Positions 1 to 8,342 of a DNA stretch of 55,760 bases are shown here, in pieces (positions within the stretch are counted from its first letter, which is position 1; every line of letters starts with the position of its first letter). The stretch is from Bacillota bacterium (lineage in GTDB: Bacteria > Bacillota > Clostridia > Christensenellales > SZUA-584): positions 1 to 55,760 of the forward strand of contig JAEZJG010000013.1 of NCBI GenBank assembly GCA_023415795.1, read 5' to 3'. The position numbers and the translations under genes are program-made. Under the pieces are notes generated by a model. That model searched no databases. It was given only the letters and a program-made list of their open reading frames with translations, and had not been told where the DNA came from.

Positions 1-65
1 TTTGCTCGCATATCTTCTACGACTTTTTGTTTAAATTCCCCACTAAATAGAATTCCTTTTGGCAT
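1..65 (-). CDS. IS3-family transposase OrfA, N-terminal fragment
   Basis: Only the first 21 codons are inside the window. They read MPKGILFSGEFKQKVVEDMR and onward, which matches the beginning of the helix-turn-helix OrfA protein of IS3-family elements (the DNA-binding half of the transposase, usually joined to OrfB by programmed frameshift). A GGGGGTG ribosome site lies five bases before the ATG. Partial at the window edge; whether the element is intact cannot be judged. Confidence 0.8.
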   Translation of the reverse strand, partial: MPKGILFSGEFKQKVVEDMRA

Positions 66-126
66 TAAAACACCCCCAAAGTTATTTTCAGTATATCATA
101 CTGTCTAACTTTAGGGGTGCAGTTCA
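1..126 (-). mobile_element. IS3-family insertion sequence, one end only
   Basis: The terminal inverted repeat lies at 101-126; read outward-in on the minus strand it begins TGAACTGCACCCCTAAAG, the usual end of IS3-family (IS150-like) elements. The start of a transposase OrfA lies just inside it. The rest of the element is beyond the window edge, so its full length and target duplication cannot be seen. It sits 31 bases beyond the stop codon of the neighbouring methyltransferase gene and breaks no visible gene. Confidence 0.85.
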
Positions 127-157
127 CCGCAGGCACAGCCCTCATCATCCTATCCCC

Positions 158-613
158 TTACAGCCACGGCAGCAGAACCTTGCCGCTGTACGCCGTCCAC
201 TTTTCGCCGAATATCTTGGCCAATAACTGCTCCTCCTCGGGCGAGAACATCCGCGAGCCGATGTACACGACGATGCCGATCAGCGCGCCCAGCCATGTGT
301 TCAACAGAAAGCCCGCCCACGGCAGCACCAGCAGCGCCACGCCCACATACAGCGGATGCTTCGCAATGGCATACGGCCCCGTGGTGATCAGCTCCTTCTT
401 GGGTACCTTCGTCAGTATCAGCCATACCGACCAGAGCCAGTTGACAACGCCGGGCACCAGCAGCACGATGGAGACCACCGTCAGCCACAGCGGCGGCCCG
501 CCCACGGCAAACACCGCCGGAAACAATATGTTGAGCGCCACACCCGCCACCAGAAACGGCAATACGAGAGCGCCGATCTTTCTCCCGTTGCCCACCAGCA
601 CCTTCAGCTTCAT
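158..613 (-). CDS. isoprenylcysteine carboxyl methyltransferase-family membrane protein
   Basis: A 151-residue integral membrane protein with about four hydrophobic segments (near residues 15-35, 40-66, 90-108 and 108-125). It carries the family signature TGPYAIAKHPLYVG around residues 78-91, followed by a C-terminal E-x4-L-x-FG-x2-W-x2-Y pattern, as in the ICMT/phospholipid methyltransferase superfamily that binds S-adenosylmethionine at the membrane face. The substrate in bacteria of this type is unknown; lipid or small-molecule methylation is an inference. GAGG lies nine bases before the ATG. It is the last gene of a run on the minus strand and ends close to the IS element. Confidence 0.8.
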   Translation of the reverse strand: MKLKVLVGNGRKIGALVLPFLVAGVALNILFPAVFAVGGPPLWLTVVSIVLLVPGVVNWLWSVWLILTKVPKKELITTGPYAIAKHPLYVGVALLVLPWAGFLLNTWLGALIGIVVYIGSRMFSPEEEQLLAKIFGEKWTAYSGKVLLPWL

Positions 614-644
614 TGATGTAACCTCGCTTATATTTTGTACGAAA

Positions 645-926
645 TCAGTGCTGCGGCTGCGCCTGAACAGCCTTGAGCGCCTGCAACACCGACACCGTCA
701 GATCCGTCTTATACTGATACCCCGTCGCGTCCAGCAGCGTCAGCAGCTCTCCCTTGCGTGTGGTCACGTAGTGAGAATCCAGCTGCTGATTCAGTATGAT
801 GGCACAGGCGTCCAGATAGCACTTCTCGCACTGGCACATGTAAAAGTCCTTCATCAGCTCGCGCACCTTTTTGCGCACCAGCTGCTCCGTGATGTTCACC
901 AGCACAAATTCGCTTTGCTTTTCCAT
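645..926 (-). CDS. ComFB-family protein
   Basis: A 93-residue soluble protein matching the late-competence ComFB family: NITEQLVRKKVRELM at the N terminus, the paired-cysteine motif CQCEKCYLD near residues 31-40, then YVTTRKGELL. In this family the cysteines are often metal-binding. In some cyanobacterial members the domain binds cyclic dinucleotides; the role in Clostridia is not established. The start is supported by GGGGGGCGTGAA just before the ATG. It is 31 bases upstream of the methyltransferase gene, so the two are probably co-transcribed. No competence genes are seen nearby. Confidence 0.85.
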   Translation of the reverse strand: MEKQSEFVLVNITEQLVRKKVRELMKDFYMCQCEKCYLDACAIILNQQLDSHYVTTRKGELLTLLDATGYQYKTDLTVSVLQALKAVQAQPQH

Positions 927-1092
927 TTCACGCCCCCCGTTGTTGTTTGTTTGAATGATATACCGGGTTTATCCAGAATCAACATAACATGTTTCTGTCA
1001 CAATATCAACGCATATCCCTTCACGCCCGCGCCATTTTTACGCAACAAAACAGGCCATGCCTTTGCGGGCAATGACCTATTCTTTGCTAGAT

Positions 1093-1320
1093 TCAGATAG
1101 AGCCGAGCGAGCCGGGGTCCTTGCTCCACTTGCGCGGCGCAGCATCCTTAATGTAGGTGCGCAGCAGCGTTCCGCAGTTCACGCACAGGTCAGAGTAAAC
1201 CTGTGTTACCCCCACGAATATGCCCGCCTTATACTTGAGTCCCACGTTGCCCGTTTCGCTGCTCTTGCCCCAGGCAACCCCCACCTCAACGTTGTCGCTT
1301 CCGCAGTAAGGACAGCCCAT
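1093..1320 (-). CDS. small zinc-ribbon protein, function unknown
   Basis: A 75-residue protein with two CxxC knuckles: CPYC at residues 3-6 and CVNC near residues 46-49, as expected for one four-cysteine zinc ribbon. Between them lies a short hydrophilic segment rich in Gly and Val. It starts 19 bases after the stop of pgi and is probably translated from the same message. Its ribosome site is weak (GGGTGCAGGC before ATG). I do not recognise a specific family; a nucleic-acid-binding or protein-contact role is only a guess from the fold. Confidence 0.65.
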   Translation of the reverse strand: MGCPYCGSDNVEVGVAWGKSSETGNVGLKYKAGIFVGVTQVYSDLCVNCGTLLRTYIKDAAPRKWSKDPGSLGSI

Positions 1321-1339
1321 GCCTGCACCCGCTTTCCCG

Positions 1340-2692
1340 CTATTCGATGACGAGCGACATATCCTTGGCGGGGCGCGAATCCAGCTCCGCCTTCTTCTGC
1401 TCGAAACCCGCCTTGCCCATCAGCGCAAAGGTGGCCTTCTTGCCCTCTTCCACCCCCGGCTGATCGAACGCGTCGATATCCAGCATTTCGCCCGCAAAGG
1501 CAGTCGCCATTTCGAAGAAGTGCAGCAGTGCGCCGATGGTGTAAGCCGACACCTCCGGCAGCGTGATGGTGAGGTTGGCGCGGCTGGCCTTACACAGTGC
1601 GTATTCCGTCGCGCTCCGCTCCGCCTCCAGCAGCTGCCCGAACGTCTTGCCCGCGAGGAACTGTAAATCCTCGATGTAGCCAAACGCGGCAGGTATCTCA
1701 AGATCTTTGGCAAACTGCTCCACCTTGAGGAACGTGATGATCTTGTCGAACGGTCCTTCGGTGTACAGCTGTATCTGCGAGTGCTGATCCGTGACGCCCA
1801 GGGCCTTGACCGGTGTCTGACCTGCGTATACATCGCTGCCATTGCGTCCGTAGCGCTTTCCAAGGGATTCGGCCCACAGCTGCGCGTACCAGTCGGACAT
1901 ATACTTCAAGCTGTCGGCATACGGCAGCATCACGCTGATGTCAAAGCCCTTGCGCATGCCCAGCACGTGCAGTGCCGCAAAAAGCAGCGCGGGGTTATTC
2001 GACTCCTGCATGCACAGCTCGTCCATATACGCGGCGCCCTCCAGCAGACCGCGGATATCGATGCCGCACACCGCCGCAGGCAGCAAGCCCACAGGCGTCA
2101 GCTCCGAGAAGCGCCCGCCCACATCACCGGGGATAATGAACGTCTTTAAGCCTTCCTCCTTGGCGATGCGGCACAGATCGCCGTTCTTCTCGTCCGTGGT
2201 TGCGATCACATGGTCGGCAAACGACAAGCCCGCTTTTTTAAGCGCTCCGGCCACATACATCAGCTGCGCCATCGTCTCCGAGGTCTTGCCCGACTTTGTG
2301 ACAACGTTGAACATCGTCTTCTTCAAATCCAATCCGCCGAACACACGTGCCAAGCGCACCGGGTCAACGTTGTCTTCCACAAACAGCTTTACCGACTCGC
2401 TGCCGGTGGAAAGCGCCTGCTGCACCGCGATGGGGCCCAGAGCCGAGCCGCCGATGCCCAGCACCACAAAGTTATCGAAACGTGCGCTCACATCCTGCGC
2501 CGTTGCGATGATGTCGTCCAGCAACGCTGCCTGCCCCTTGGGCAGCTTGCGAAAGCCCAGCGGCTTGGTGAGCAGCGCGTTCCACGCACTCTTCATCATA
2601 TCGGCAGACTGCGCCAGCTCTGCCTTGGTAAAGCCGCCGCCGCCCGTCATCTCTGCCATCATATTGTTAAAGTCAAACTTCAATCGGCTCAT
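1340..2692 (-). CDS. pgi: glucose-6-phosphate isomerase
   Basis: Converts glucose-6-phosphate to fructose-6-phosphate in glycolysis and gluconeogenesis in the cytosol. The 450-residue length fits the short bacterial form. Visible family motifs are the phosphate-binding LGIGGSALGP, the signature GGRFSELTPVGLLP and the C-terminal QPGVEEGKKATFALMGK that carries the catalytic lysine region. AAAGGAGAGG precedes the ATG. It heads a minus-strand run with the zinc-ribbon gene 19 bases downstream. A TATAAT sits about 40 bases upstream with a poor -35. The neighbouring plus-strand gene at 2825 is divergent. Confidence 0.97.
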   Translation of the reverse strand: MSRLKFDFNNMMAEMTGGGGFTKAELAQSADMMKSAWNALLTKPLGFRKLPKGQAALLDDIIATAQDVSARFDNFVVLGIGGSALGPIAVQQALSTGSESVKLFVEDNVDPVRLARVFGGLDLKKTMFNVVTKSGKTSETMAQLMYVAGALKKAGLSFADHVIATTDEKNGDLCRIAKEEGLKTFIIPGDVGGRFSELTPVGLLPAAVCGIDIRGLLEGAAYMDELCMQESNNPALLFAALHVLGMRKGFDISVMLPYADSLKYMSDWYAQLWAESLGKRYGRNGSDVYAGQTPVKALGVTDQHSQIQLYTEGPFDKIITFLKVEQFAKDLEIPAAFGYIEDLQFLAGKTFGQLLEAERSATEYALCKASRANLTITLPEVSAYTIGALLHFFEMATAFAGEMLDIDAFDQPGVEEGKKATFALMGKAGFEQKKAELDSRPAKDMSLVIE

Positions 2693-2824
2693 TTTTGTCC
2701 CTCTCCTTTGGTTAAAACTTGTATTGGGGTTATTATATCCGTTTTCGCAACCTTTCGCTATGATAATTTTCCATGATTATTTTGCATGCCTTGGCTGCAT
2801 ATACATAGCCATGAGGTGAAATAA

Positions 2825-3349
2825 ATGGAGAAACACAAGGATCGTCATACGCTCGCCGCCGCCGCCGGTATCTGCCTGCTGCTTGTTATCAGCGCTGTAG
2901 CGCTGGCTGCCACGCTCGCCCCATCGACTGTGCCGGTGTTCGGAGACACAGGTATGGGCGAAACAGCACAGCTCACACTGCGCGTGCTTGAGGGCTACAA
3001 CGAAACACCCATCGCCGATGCGCAGGTGGTAGTGCTGGAAACGGGTCAGACATATAAAACGGACCAGGACGGCAAGACTGAGAAGATCAGCGTGCCAGTG
3101 GTCCGTGATACGCGCTACGATTCGATACTCGAAAAGCCATGGGGAGAGGTGTCCCTCATCGTCTATAAGGATGGCTTTATGCCCTACGCGTTGTTCTACC
3201 TCCAGGTGATCGGCGGTCAAACACGCGAGGGCGTGAAAATACTGCTCTTTGAGCAGGGCAGTACGGACAGCAAAGAGCCGTTTTCCATCATCGAGGGGCC
3301 AAACCGCGCTTGGGTCAACCAGCTCGTTGAAATGTACCGGCCCAAATAG
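2825..3349 (+). CDS. membrane-anchored or secreted protein with carboxypeptidase-regulatory-like fold
   Basis: A 174-residue protein with an N-terminal hydrophobic segment at residues 9-30 (signal peptide or anchor, preceded by EKHKDRH). The body has a beta-rich pattern TLRVLEGYNETPIADAQVV then TDQDGKTE, which is typical of carboxypeptidase regulatory-like or prealbumin-like beta-sandwich domains. GAGGTG lies just before the ATG. The gene is divergent from pgi and ends six bases from the convergent minE stop. The family is not firmly recognised. An envelope location is inferred from the hydrophobic N terminus. Confidence 0.6.
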   Translation: MEKHKDRHTLAAAAGICLLLVISAVALAATLAPSTVPVFGDTGMGETAQLTLRVLEGYNETPIADAQVVVLETGQTYKTDQDGKTEKISVPVVRDTRYDSILEKPWGEVSLIVYKDGFMPYALFYLQVIGGQTREGVKILLFEQGSTDSKEPFSIIEGPNRAWVNQLVEMYRPK

Positions 3350-3355
3350 CTGCCG

Positions 3356-3634
3356 TCAATATCTGTTGGGCCCGAGACTCTTAATCTTCTTGATAGGAAT
3401 GTTAGCGGTCAGCCTCGTCGCCCCAGTGCTTTGCATGTCAGACGAATTCCTGATTTCCACGTCGAAATCCGCTTCCACGACCTCGAAATACTTCGATATA
3501 ACACCGTATATCTCCTGTCGAAGCATTTCCATCACATTGCTGGAAGGCGATGTTCCCGCGCGATCATGAATCAGCACCAGCTTTAGGCGCTCTCTCGCCA
3601 CACTACTGGAACTAACCTTCTTGCCGAATGCCAT
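3356..3634 (-). CDS. minE: cell division topological specificity factor MinE
   Basis: MinE stimulates the MinD ATPase and drives spatial patterning of the MinCD division inhibitor at the membrane. The protein (92 residues from this start) has the expected short amphipathic N terminus (MAFGKK), the MinD-contact region ARERLKLVLIHDRA and the C-terminal dimerisation strands ending IPIKKIKSLGP. I chose the ATG at 3634 because AGGGGG sits eight bases ahead of it; a GTG three codons earlier is possible. It follows minD by a dozen bases, so minC-minD-minE form one unit. Confidence 0.95.
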   Translation of the reverse strand: MAFGKKVSSSSVARERLKLVLIHDRAGTSPSSNVMEMLRQEIYGVISKYFEVVEADFDVEIRNSSDMQSTGATRLTANIPIKKIKSLGPNRY

Positions 3635-3646
3635 TACGTTCACCCC

Positions 3647-4441
3647 CTATTTGCCTCCGAACAGCTTTTTAAGCTTTGCTCCAAATCCGCCGTTGTCCTC
3701 GATATCCAGCAGCGGAACCTTTTCACCCAATATGCGCCGGACGATGTTGCGGTATGCCTGCCCCGCCAGCGACTTTTCCGCAAGCACGATGGGTTCACCG
3801 ATGTTGGTGGAGCGTATTATCTTCTCGTCTTCCGGCACTACGCCGATCAGGCTGATGCCCAGAATGTCCAGTGTGTCGTCCAGCCCCAGCATGTCTCCGC
3901 GCTTCACCATGTCGGCGCGCATGCGGTTCACCACCAGCCGCGTATCGTCGATACCCGATGCGGACAGCAAACCGATAATCCTGTCGGCGTCGCGCACGGC
4001 GGACACCTCGGGCACCGTCACCACAATGGCAGACTTCGCACCAGCCACCGCGTTCTTGAAGCCCTGCTCAATACCGGCCGGGCAGTCAATCAATATATAG
4101 TCGAACTCCTGCTCCAGCTCGGCCACCAGCTTCACCATCTGCTCGGGGTTCACCGCCAGCTTGTCCCGCGTTTGTGCCGCGGGTAGCAGATACAGCCCGT
4201 CAAAGCGTTTATCCTTGATCAGTGCTTGCTTAAGACGGCAGGTTCCCTCCACCACGTCCACCAGATCGTATACGATGCGGTTCTCCAGCCCCAGAACCAC
4301 GTCCAGATTTCTCAGTCCGATATCGGTATCGATCAGCACAACCCGCTTCCCCACGCTTGCCAGACCCGACCCCAGATTGGCAACCGTGGTCGTCTTGCCC
4401 ACGCCGCCTTTCCCCGATGTCACCACAATGACATTCTGCAT
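3647..4441 (-). CDS. minD: septum site-determining ATPase MinD
   Basis: A deviant Walker-A ATPase that binds the membrane in its ATP form and recruits MinC and MinE. The 264 residues include the P-loop GKGGVGKTT at residues 10-18, switch motif VVLIDTDIGLRNLD, and YILIDCPAGIEQGF. The C-terminal amphipathic membrane-targeting helix is visible in the tail (FGAKLKKLFGGK). It lies 28 bases downstream of minC and just upstream of minE. Full-length and apparently intact. Confidence 0.97.
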   Translation of the reverse strand: MQNVIVVTSGKGGVGKTTTVANLGSGLASVGKRVVLIDTDIGLRNLDVVLGLENRIVYDLVDVVEGTCRLKQALIKDKRFDGLYLLPAAQTRDKLAVNPEQMVKLVAELEQEFDYILIDCPAGIEQGFKNAVAGAKSAIVVTVPEVSAVRDADRIIGLLSASGIDDTRLVVNRMRADMVKRGDMLGLDDTLDILGISLIGVVPEDEKIIRSTNIGEPIVLAEKSLAGQAYRNIVRRILGEKVPLLDIEDNGGFGAKLKKLFGGK

Positions 4442-4469
4442 ACAAACCAGCCCTCCATAATTATTGTGT

Positions 4470-5159
4470 TCAATCAGCTTTAAATATGGCTCTCTTCTGC
4501 GGCTTCATCGGTCTGATGACGATGCTGCCTTCCTTGAATTCCGCTATCTCGGGCACTTCGCCAGAGCGCTCCGACGGAAACACCGCTATTTTGCCGCTGA
4601 TACGCAGCTGCTTGGGGCCAAGAATATTGGCCGCCACCACCACATCGCTGCGTCCCGTCGCGCCTGCGTGCGCCAAACCGCGCAGCGCACCCATCACGGC
4701 AATGCTGCCTCCGGCGATCACCTCCGCGCCGTCGTTCACGTCGCCCAGCACCACGATATCGCCCTCGCATTCCACGCGCTGACCGCTGCGCAACGTGTGT
4801 GATACGAAGACGCTCTTCGCATTAAAATACTCTCTGGAAATCAGCGTGACGCTGTTGGGATTTTCCGGCGGCGCTTCTGCTGATGTCACGGCGCTCACCT
4901 CTACAAGGGTTTCCGGAACCTCATCCGCGTAGGTCACGTTTTTGATGTCATAATCCATCAGCAGCATGCGGCGCAGCTCCTGCTTTTGCGCGCGCGACAA
5001 AGTCTTACCGGAAAACAGCACCTTGACATTGCCGATAAAAAAATCCTTATTCTTTGATAATTTTTCACTGATGGCCAGCTTGATGTCCGCGTACGATTCA
5101 AGCGGCTGCATGGCAATTTCCAGCACACCGCCCGACTTACCCTTGATGGTAATGCTCAT
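4470..5159 (-). CDS. minC: septum site-determining protein MinC
   Basis: An FtsZ polymerisation inhibitor placed at the poles by MinD. From the ATG at 5159 it is 229 residues: an N-terminal FtsZ-binding domain (MSITIKGKSGGVLE), a linker rich in Pro/Glu near 100-115, and a C-terminal beta-helix of short hydrophobic turns (GDIVVLGDVNDGAEVIAGGS) with the MinD-binding RSDVVVAANILGPKQLRI. GTGGGGGTAAC directly before the ATG decides the start; the open frame runs 23 codons further upstream without support. It follows mrdA by 95 bases on the same strand. Confidence 0.95.
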   Translation of the reverse strand: MSITIKGKSGGVLEIAMQPLESYADIKLAISEKLSKNKDFFIGNVKVLFSGKTLSRAQKQELRRMLLMDYDIKNVTYADEVPETLVEVSAVTSAEAPPENPNSVTLISREYFNAKSVFVSHTLRSGQRVECEGDIVVLGDVNDGAEVIAGGSIAVMGALRGLAHAGATGRSDVVVAANILGPKQLRISGKIAVFPSERSGEVPEIAEFKEGSIVIRPMKPQKRAIFKAD

Positions 5160-5254
5160 GTTACCCCCACACCAATAATATATACCGGACAAATTTCTAC
5201 AAAAGACAGCCTGATTCCTGCCTGACAATGCAATTTGTTTGCATAATAATAGTC

Positions 5255-7951
5255 TTAGTAGACGAGATCATTAGAATCAGGTATAGTTTGCTCCGCCACA
5301 GTCTCCTTCTGTTCCATGTAATACGCAATGATATCCTGCGCCACATAGGACGACAGTCCGCCCGCGTAGCCGTGCGGCACATACACGACAACAGCGATTT
5401 CGGGCTTTACCGATGGATCATCCTTTTTGTAAGGCGCAAAGCAAACGAACCAGCTGTTGTTTTCCAGATCAATCTTCGACACCTGCGCCGTGCCTGTCTT
5501 GCCGCCAATGTCATTCTTGTATTTGAAGTTATTGAAGTATTTTTGGGCCGTGCCTTCTTCCTCCGTCACGACGGAAGACATGCCCTCAATGATCTTCTCT
5601 AAATATATCGGTTCGGCATCCAGTGTTCCAAATACCTCTGGCTGCTTATCCATTACCACCGTACCGTCCTGCGCGACCACCTTGTCCACAATATTTGCCT
5701 GATAGACTGTACCGCCGTTGACGATGGCCGCGACATAGCGCGCCACCGCGATGGGTGTCACCGCCGTGATGCCCTGTCCGATGCCCGTCGCCACCGTTCG
5801 GGTCGGTGTCCATTGCAGCTCCGTCAACACACCGGCAATCTGACCCGACAGATTCGCTGACACCTTTTTAGAAATACCCAGCTCGTCGAACAGTATCTCG
5901 CGGATGTGCTGACCGATGGTGACGCCGGCCTCGTCCTTAGTCACCTGAACGCCGTTCACATTCTCCGTGTGCCATTTTATGCCCATCAGGCTGACGATTT
6001 TGGTTGCCGCGCTCTCCACCTGATCATCCGTATAGCTAACACCCACGCCCTCAGCATAATTATTGATCTGATTGACCACCGAGTTGGGTCCAGTCTTCAT
6101 TACCAGCATGGGCAATGCAGAAGCCTGCTGAGTGACATCCTTGTCGGCATCGTAAAGCAGGTCCTGATTGCCGATCTGACCGACCATCTCGCCCGGCAGC
6201 TCGATACCGGTGGACGATGTCAAACCAAATTTATCGCCCCATTTATTTAGCAGATCAATACCCATTCGATAGGACAATGTATAAAAGTAGTAGTTGCAGC
6301 TGTGCTCCAACCCTTCAACAATGCCCTGATTGCCATGCTTTGCCTCATTGTTATGCTTCAGCCAGCATTCCGGCGCATCCTTAATATTGCTCGTCAGTAT
6401 TCCTTCGGTATAAACCTTATGGCAGGTGATTCGATCCTCCAGCGTGGTGTCACCCTCCATCAATGCGCCGAGCCCTGTTACCATCTTAAATATAGAGCCG
6501 GGTGTGGCACGGCTGGCAATGGCTTTATTAAACAATGGCGCTGCCGGATCATTTTTCAGCTCTTCATATATCGTATTGGAAATGCCACCAGTAAACAGGT
6601 TGAGGTCGTACGATGGATAGTTCGCCATCGCCAACACCTCACCGGAGTCTACCTTCATAACCACCGCTACGCCGGATATCGCCAGGTCCAGCTCGCTGAT
6701 ATCTTTAACGTTTTTATATTTTTGATCTTTTTCCGGCTTTAATCTATCCTCATCGAACAGCTTAACTTGCTCGTCGTGTATGATCGGAATGTTTTTGGCA
6801 AGCGAATTCTCCACCGCCATCTGCATCGGTATGTCCAGCGTCAGCATCACGTTATAGCCCTGAGACGGCTCGGTGGACGACAGCACGTTCTGCACCACCG
6901 CCATGTTGTCGATCTCCACCTCCTGCTTACCCTGCCTGTCCACATAGTTGCCCGTAAGGTAAGCCTCCATCGATTTCTCGACACCCTCCACGCCGACTAA
7001 ATCATCCACACCGTAGCCCATCGCCAGCAGCCCGCCGGATGCCAGCCCCTTGTTTTTCGGATCTGCTTTTTGCTCTGCCACCGTTTTGAGCATGGCTGCT
7101 ATCTGCGTATCGGTATAACCGAAGTCCTTGAGGCTCTTTGCGGTTTGTGTACCCACCGGCGCGTCTGCCGCAATACCGTAGGACTTGAGCGTATCACTTG
7201 TAATACGCCCTAAGTAGCCGATGATATGCGCCGCCACAGAGTCTTTGGGATAAATACGCACCGTGCTGTCTTCGATGCTCATGCCCTCTAGCTCCACACC
7301 CTGCGTCTCAATTTCCGCCACTGTTTGTATATCCACGTTGTACGCCACATCCACCGGCTTGTACGCCACCCAGGAGGCCAGTTGCACATCCTGCCAGACA
7401 GAGAGTATCTTGCGAGCATCCTCGAAGCCCACCTCCGCAGGAATCTTATATTTGTTGCGCAGGAACAGATATATACCTTCCGTGGTTTTTATTTTTTCCA
7501 CGTACATGTTCTTGCGCCACTCTGCCTCACGGCTCTGCACGTTCTTCGGGTCAGTGATGCCAAAGTCAAAATAATACTCACCCGTTTTTTCGTTGCGTTG
7601 AATGGCGAAGGTATCCACCGTCTTGCCGCCGTTCTTTTCCACGATATCAATTGTCTTCATGATAATGGATGTGTAATACGCGCGGTATGTTTCGTTGTTC
7701 TTGGTGGGATCGCGGTAGAACTGTACGTTGTAGGCCTTTTGGTCGTATGCCAAGGGCAGACCGCTGCGATCCAGTATGCTGCCCCGTGCGCCCGATATGG
7801 TGATGGTACGCCGTGGCAGCTCATTCTGCTTTGCCGCCAGCTCCTCACCCTTCACCAGTGTTAAGTGGATAAGCTGAACAAACAGCATCGCAAACAACCC
7901 AAGCGCGAAAATGCCAAAAAGGATAAATCTGTTGCGGATATTGACGTTCAT
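5255..7951 (-). CDS. mrdA: penicillin-binding protein 2 (class B transpeptidase)
   Basis: Cross-links peptidoglycan during elongation as partner of RodA. The 898-residue protein has one N-terminal membrane segment (residues 9-32), a PBP dimerisation domain, then the transpeptidase domain with the catalytic SIFK at 486-489, SCN at 551-553 and KTGT at 818-821. There are about 265 residues between SxN and KTG, longer than in many PBPs, so an inserted segment near 600-700 is likely. It heads the mrdA-minCDE group, which ties elongation to septum placement. A TATAAT on the minus strand at 8003-8008 is a probable -10, with a poor -35. Confidence 0.95.
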   Translation of the reverse strand: MNVNIRNRFILFGIFALGLFAMLFVQLIHLTLVKGEELAAKQNELPRRTITISGARGSILDRSGLPLAYDQKAYNVQFYRDPTKNNETYRAYYTSIIMKTIDIVEKNGGKTVDTFAIQRNEKTGEYYFDFGITDPKNVQSREAEWRKNMYVEKIKTTEGIYLFLRNKYKIPAEVGFEDARKILSVWQDVQLASWVAYKPVDVAYNVDIQTVAEIETQGVELEGMSIEDSTVRIYPKDSVAAHIIGYLGRITSDTLKSYGIAADAPVGTQTAKSLKDFGYTDTQIAAMLKTVAEQKADPKNKGLASGGLLAMGYGVDDLVGVEGVEKSMEAYLTGNYVDRQGKQEVEIDNMAVVQNVLSSTEPSQGYNVMLTLDIPMQMAVENSLAKNIPIIHDEQVKLFDEDRLKPEKDQKYKNVKDISELDLAISGVAVVMKVDSGEVLAMANYPSYDLNLFTGGISNTIYEELKNDPAAPLFNKAIASRATPGSIFKMVTGLGALMEGDTTLEDRITCHKVYTEGILTSNIKDAPECWLKHNNEAKHGNQGIVEGLEHSCNYYFYTLSYRMGIDLLNKWGDKFGLTSSTGIELPGEMVGQIGNQDLLYDADKDVTQQASALPMLVMKTGPNSVVNQINNYAEGVGVSYTDDQVESAATKIVSLMGIKWHTENVNGVQVTKDEAGVTIGQHIREILFDELGISKKVSANLSGQIAGVLTELQWTPTRTVATGIGQGITAVTPIAVARYVAAIVNGGTVYQANIVDKVVAQDGTVVMDKQPEVFGTLDAEPIYLEKIIEGMSSVVTEEEGTAQKYFNNFKYKNDIGGKTGTAQVSKIDLENNSWFVCFAPYKKDDPSVKPEIAVVVYVPHGYAGGLSSYVAQDIIAYYMEQKETVAEQTIPDSNDLVY

Positions 7952-8091
7952 CTCTATTGTAACTCTCCAAAAGACTTGTATTCACCACAACCAACCACGA
8001 GCATTATATCACAAAACGGCTATGCAAGCGAAATTTGCTTTAATTATTTGCAAATCGTTTAAAAACTATTGCGCTGAACGGCCTTTTTGTG

Positions 8092-8164
8092 CTATGTTAA
8101 CATTGATTAAAACATAGATGACAACGATGTCAGGCATGGCTGTTCAGCCGTACTGACATTTTTT
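8092..8164 (+). promoter_or_regulatory. candidate ANTAR-type antitermination element in the glnA leader
   Basis: A hairpin with a six-base loop lies at 8119-8132: TGAC, loop AACGAT, GTCA. The loop has A at position 1 and G at position 4, as in RNA targets of ANTAR antiterminators. Its 3' arm is part of the 5' arm of a terminator at 8128-8158 (TGTCAG pairs with CTGACA, with inner GGCTG/CAGCC) followed by six T. The two structures exclude each other. Upstream, 8092-8117 forms a 7-bp stem CTATGTT/AACATAG whose 12-base loop is centred on ATTGAT, also A1 and G4. An 11-base stretch at 8073-8083 could also pair with 8138-8148 (one G-T wobble). The promoter is not clear; TTGCTT at 8035 and TTTAAA at 8058 are a weak pair. 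Confidence 0.6.
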
Positions 8165-8258
8165 ATTGGTTGTTAGGCACCTCACGAGGCTAGCCGTATA
8201 TACGCTCAAAAAACGGCTTCTGGCGTGGAATAGTTTGAATATTGCGTTATTTATGTTA

Positions 8259-8287
8259 TTCTTATATTCAGTAAAAGAGGGTATAAT
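8259..8287 (+). promoter_or_regulatory. possible second glnA promoter
   Basis: A perfect TATAAT -10 at 8282-8287 stands 17 bases from a weak -35 TTCTTA at 8259-8264. It lies after the leader terminator and about 55 bases before the glnA start, so transcripts from here would escape antitermination control. AGCCGT (8192-8197) and ACGGCT (8213-8218) form a further small hairpin between terminator and promoter. Confidence 0.45.
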
Positions 8288-8342
8288 TGCTGATATCAGA
8301 ATAATCCAATGTGTTATTAAAGTCTAAAAGGAGTTTTTTGAA

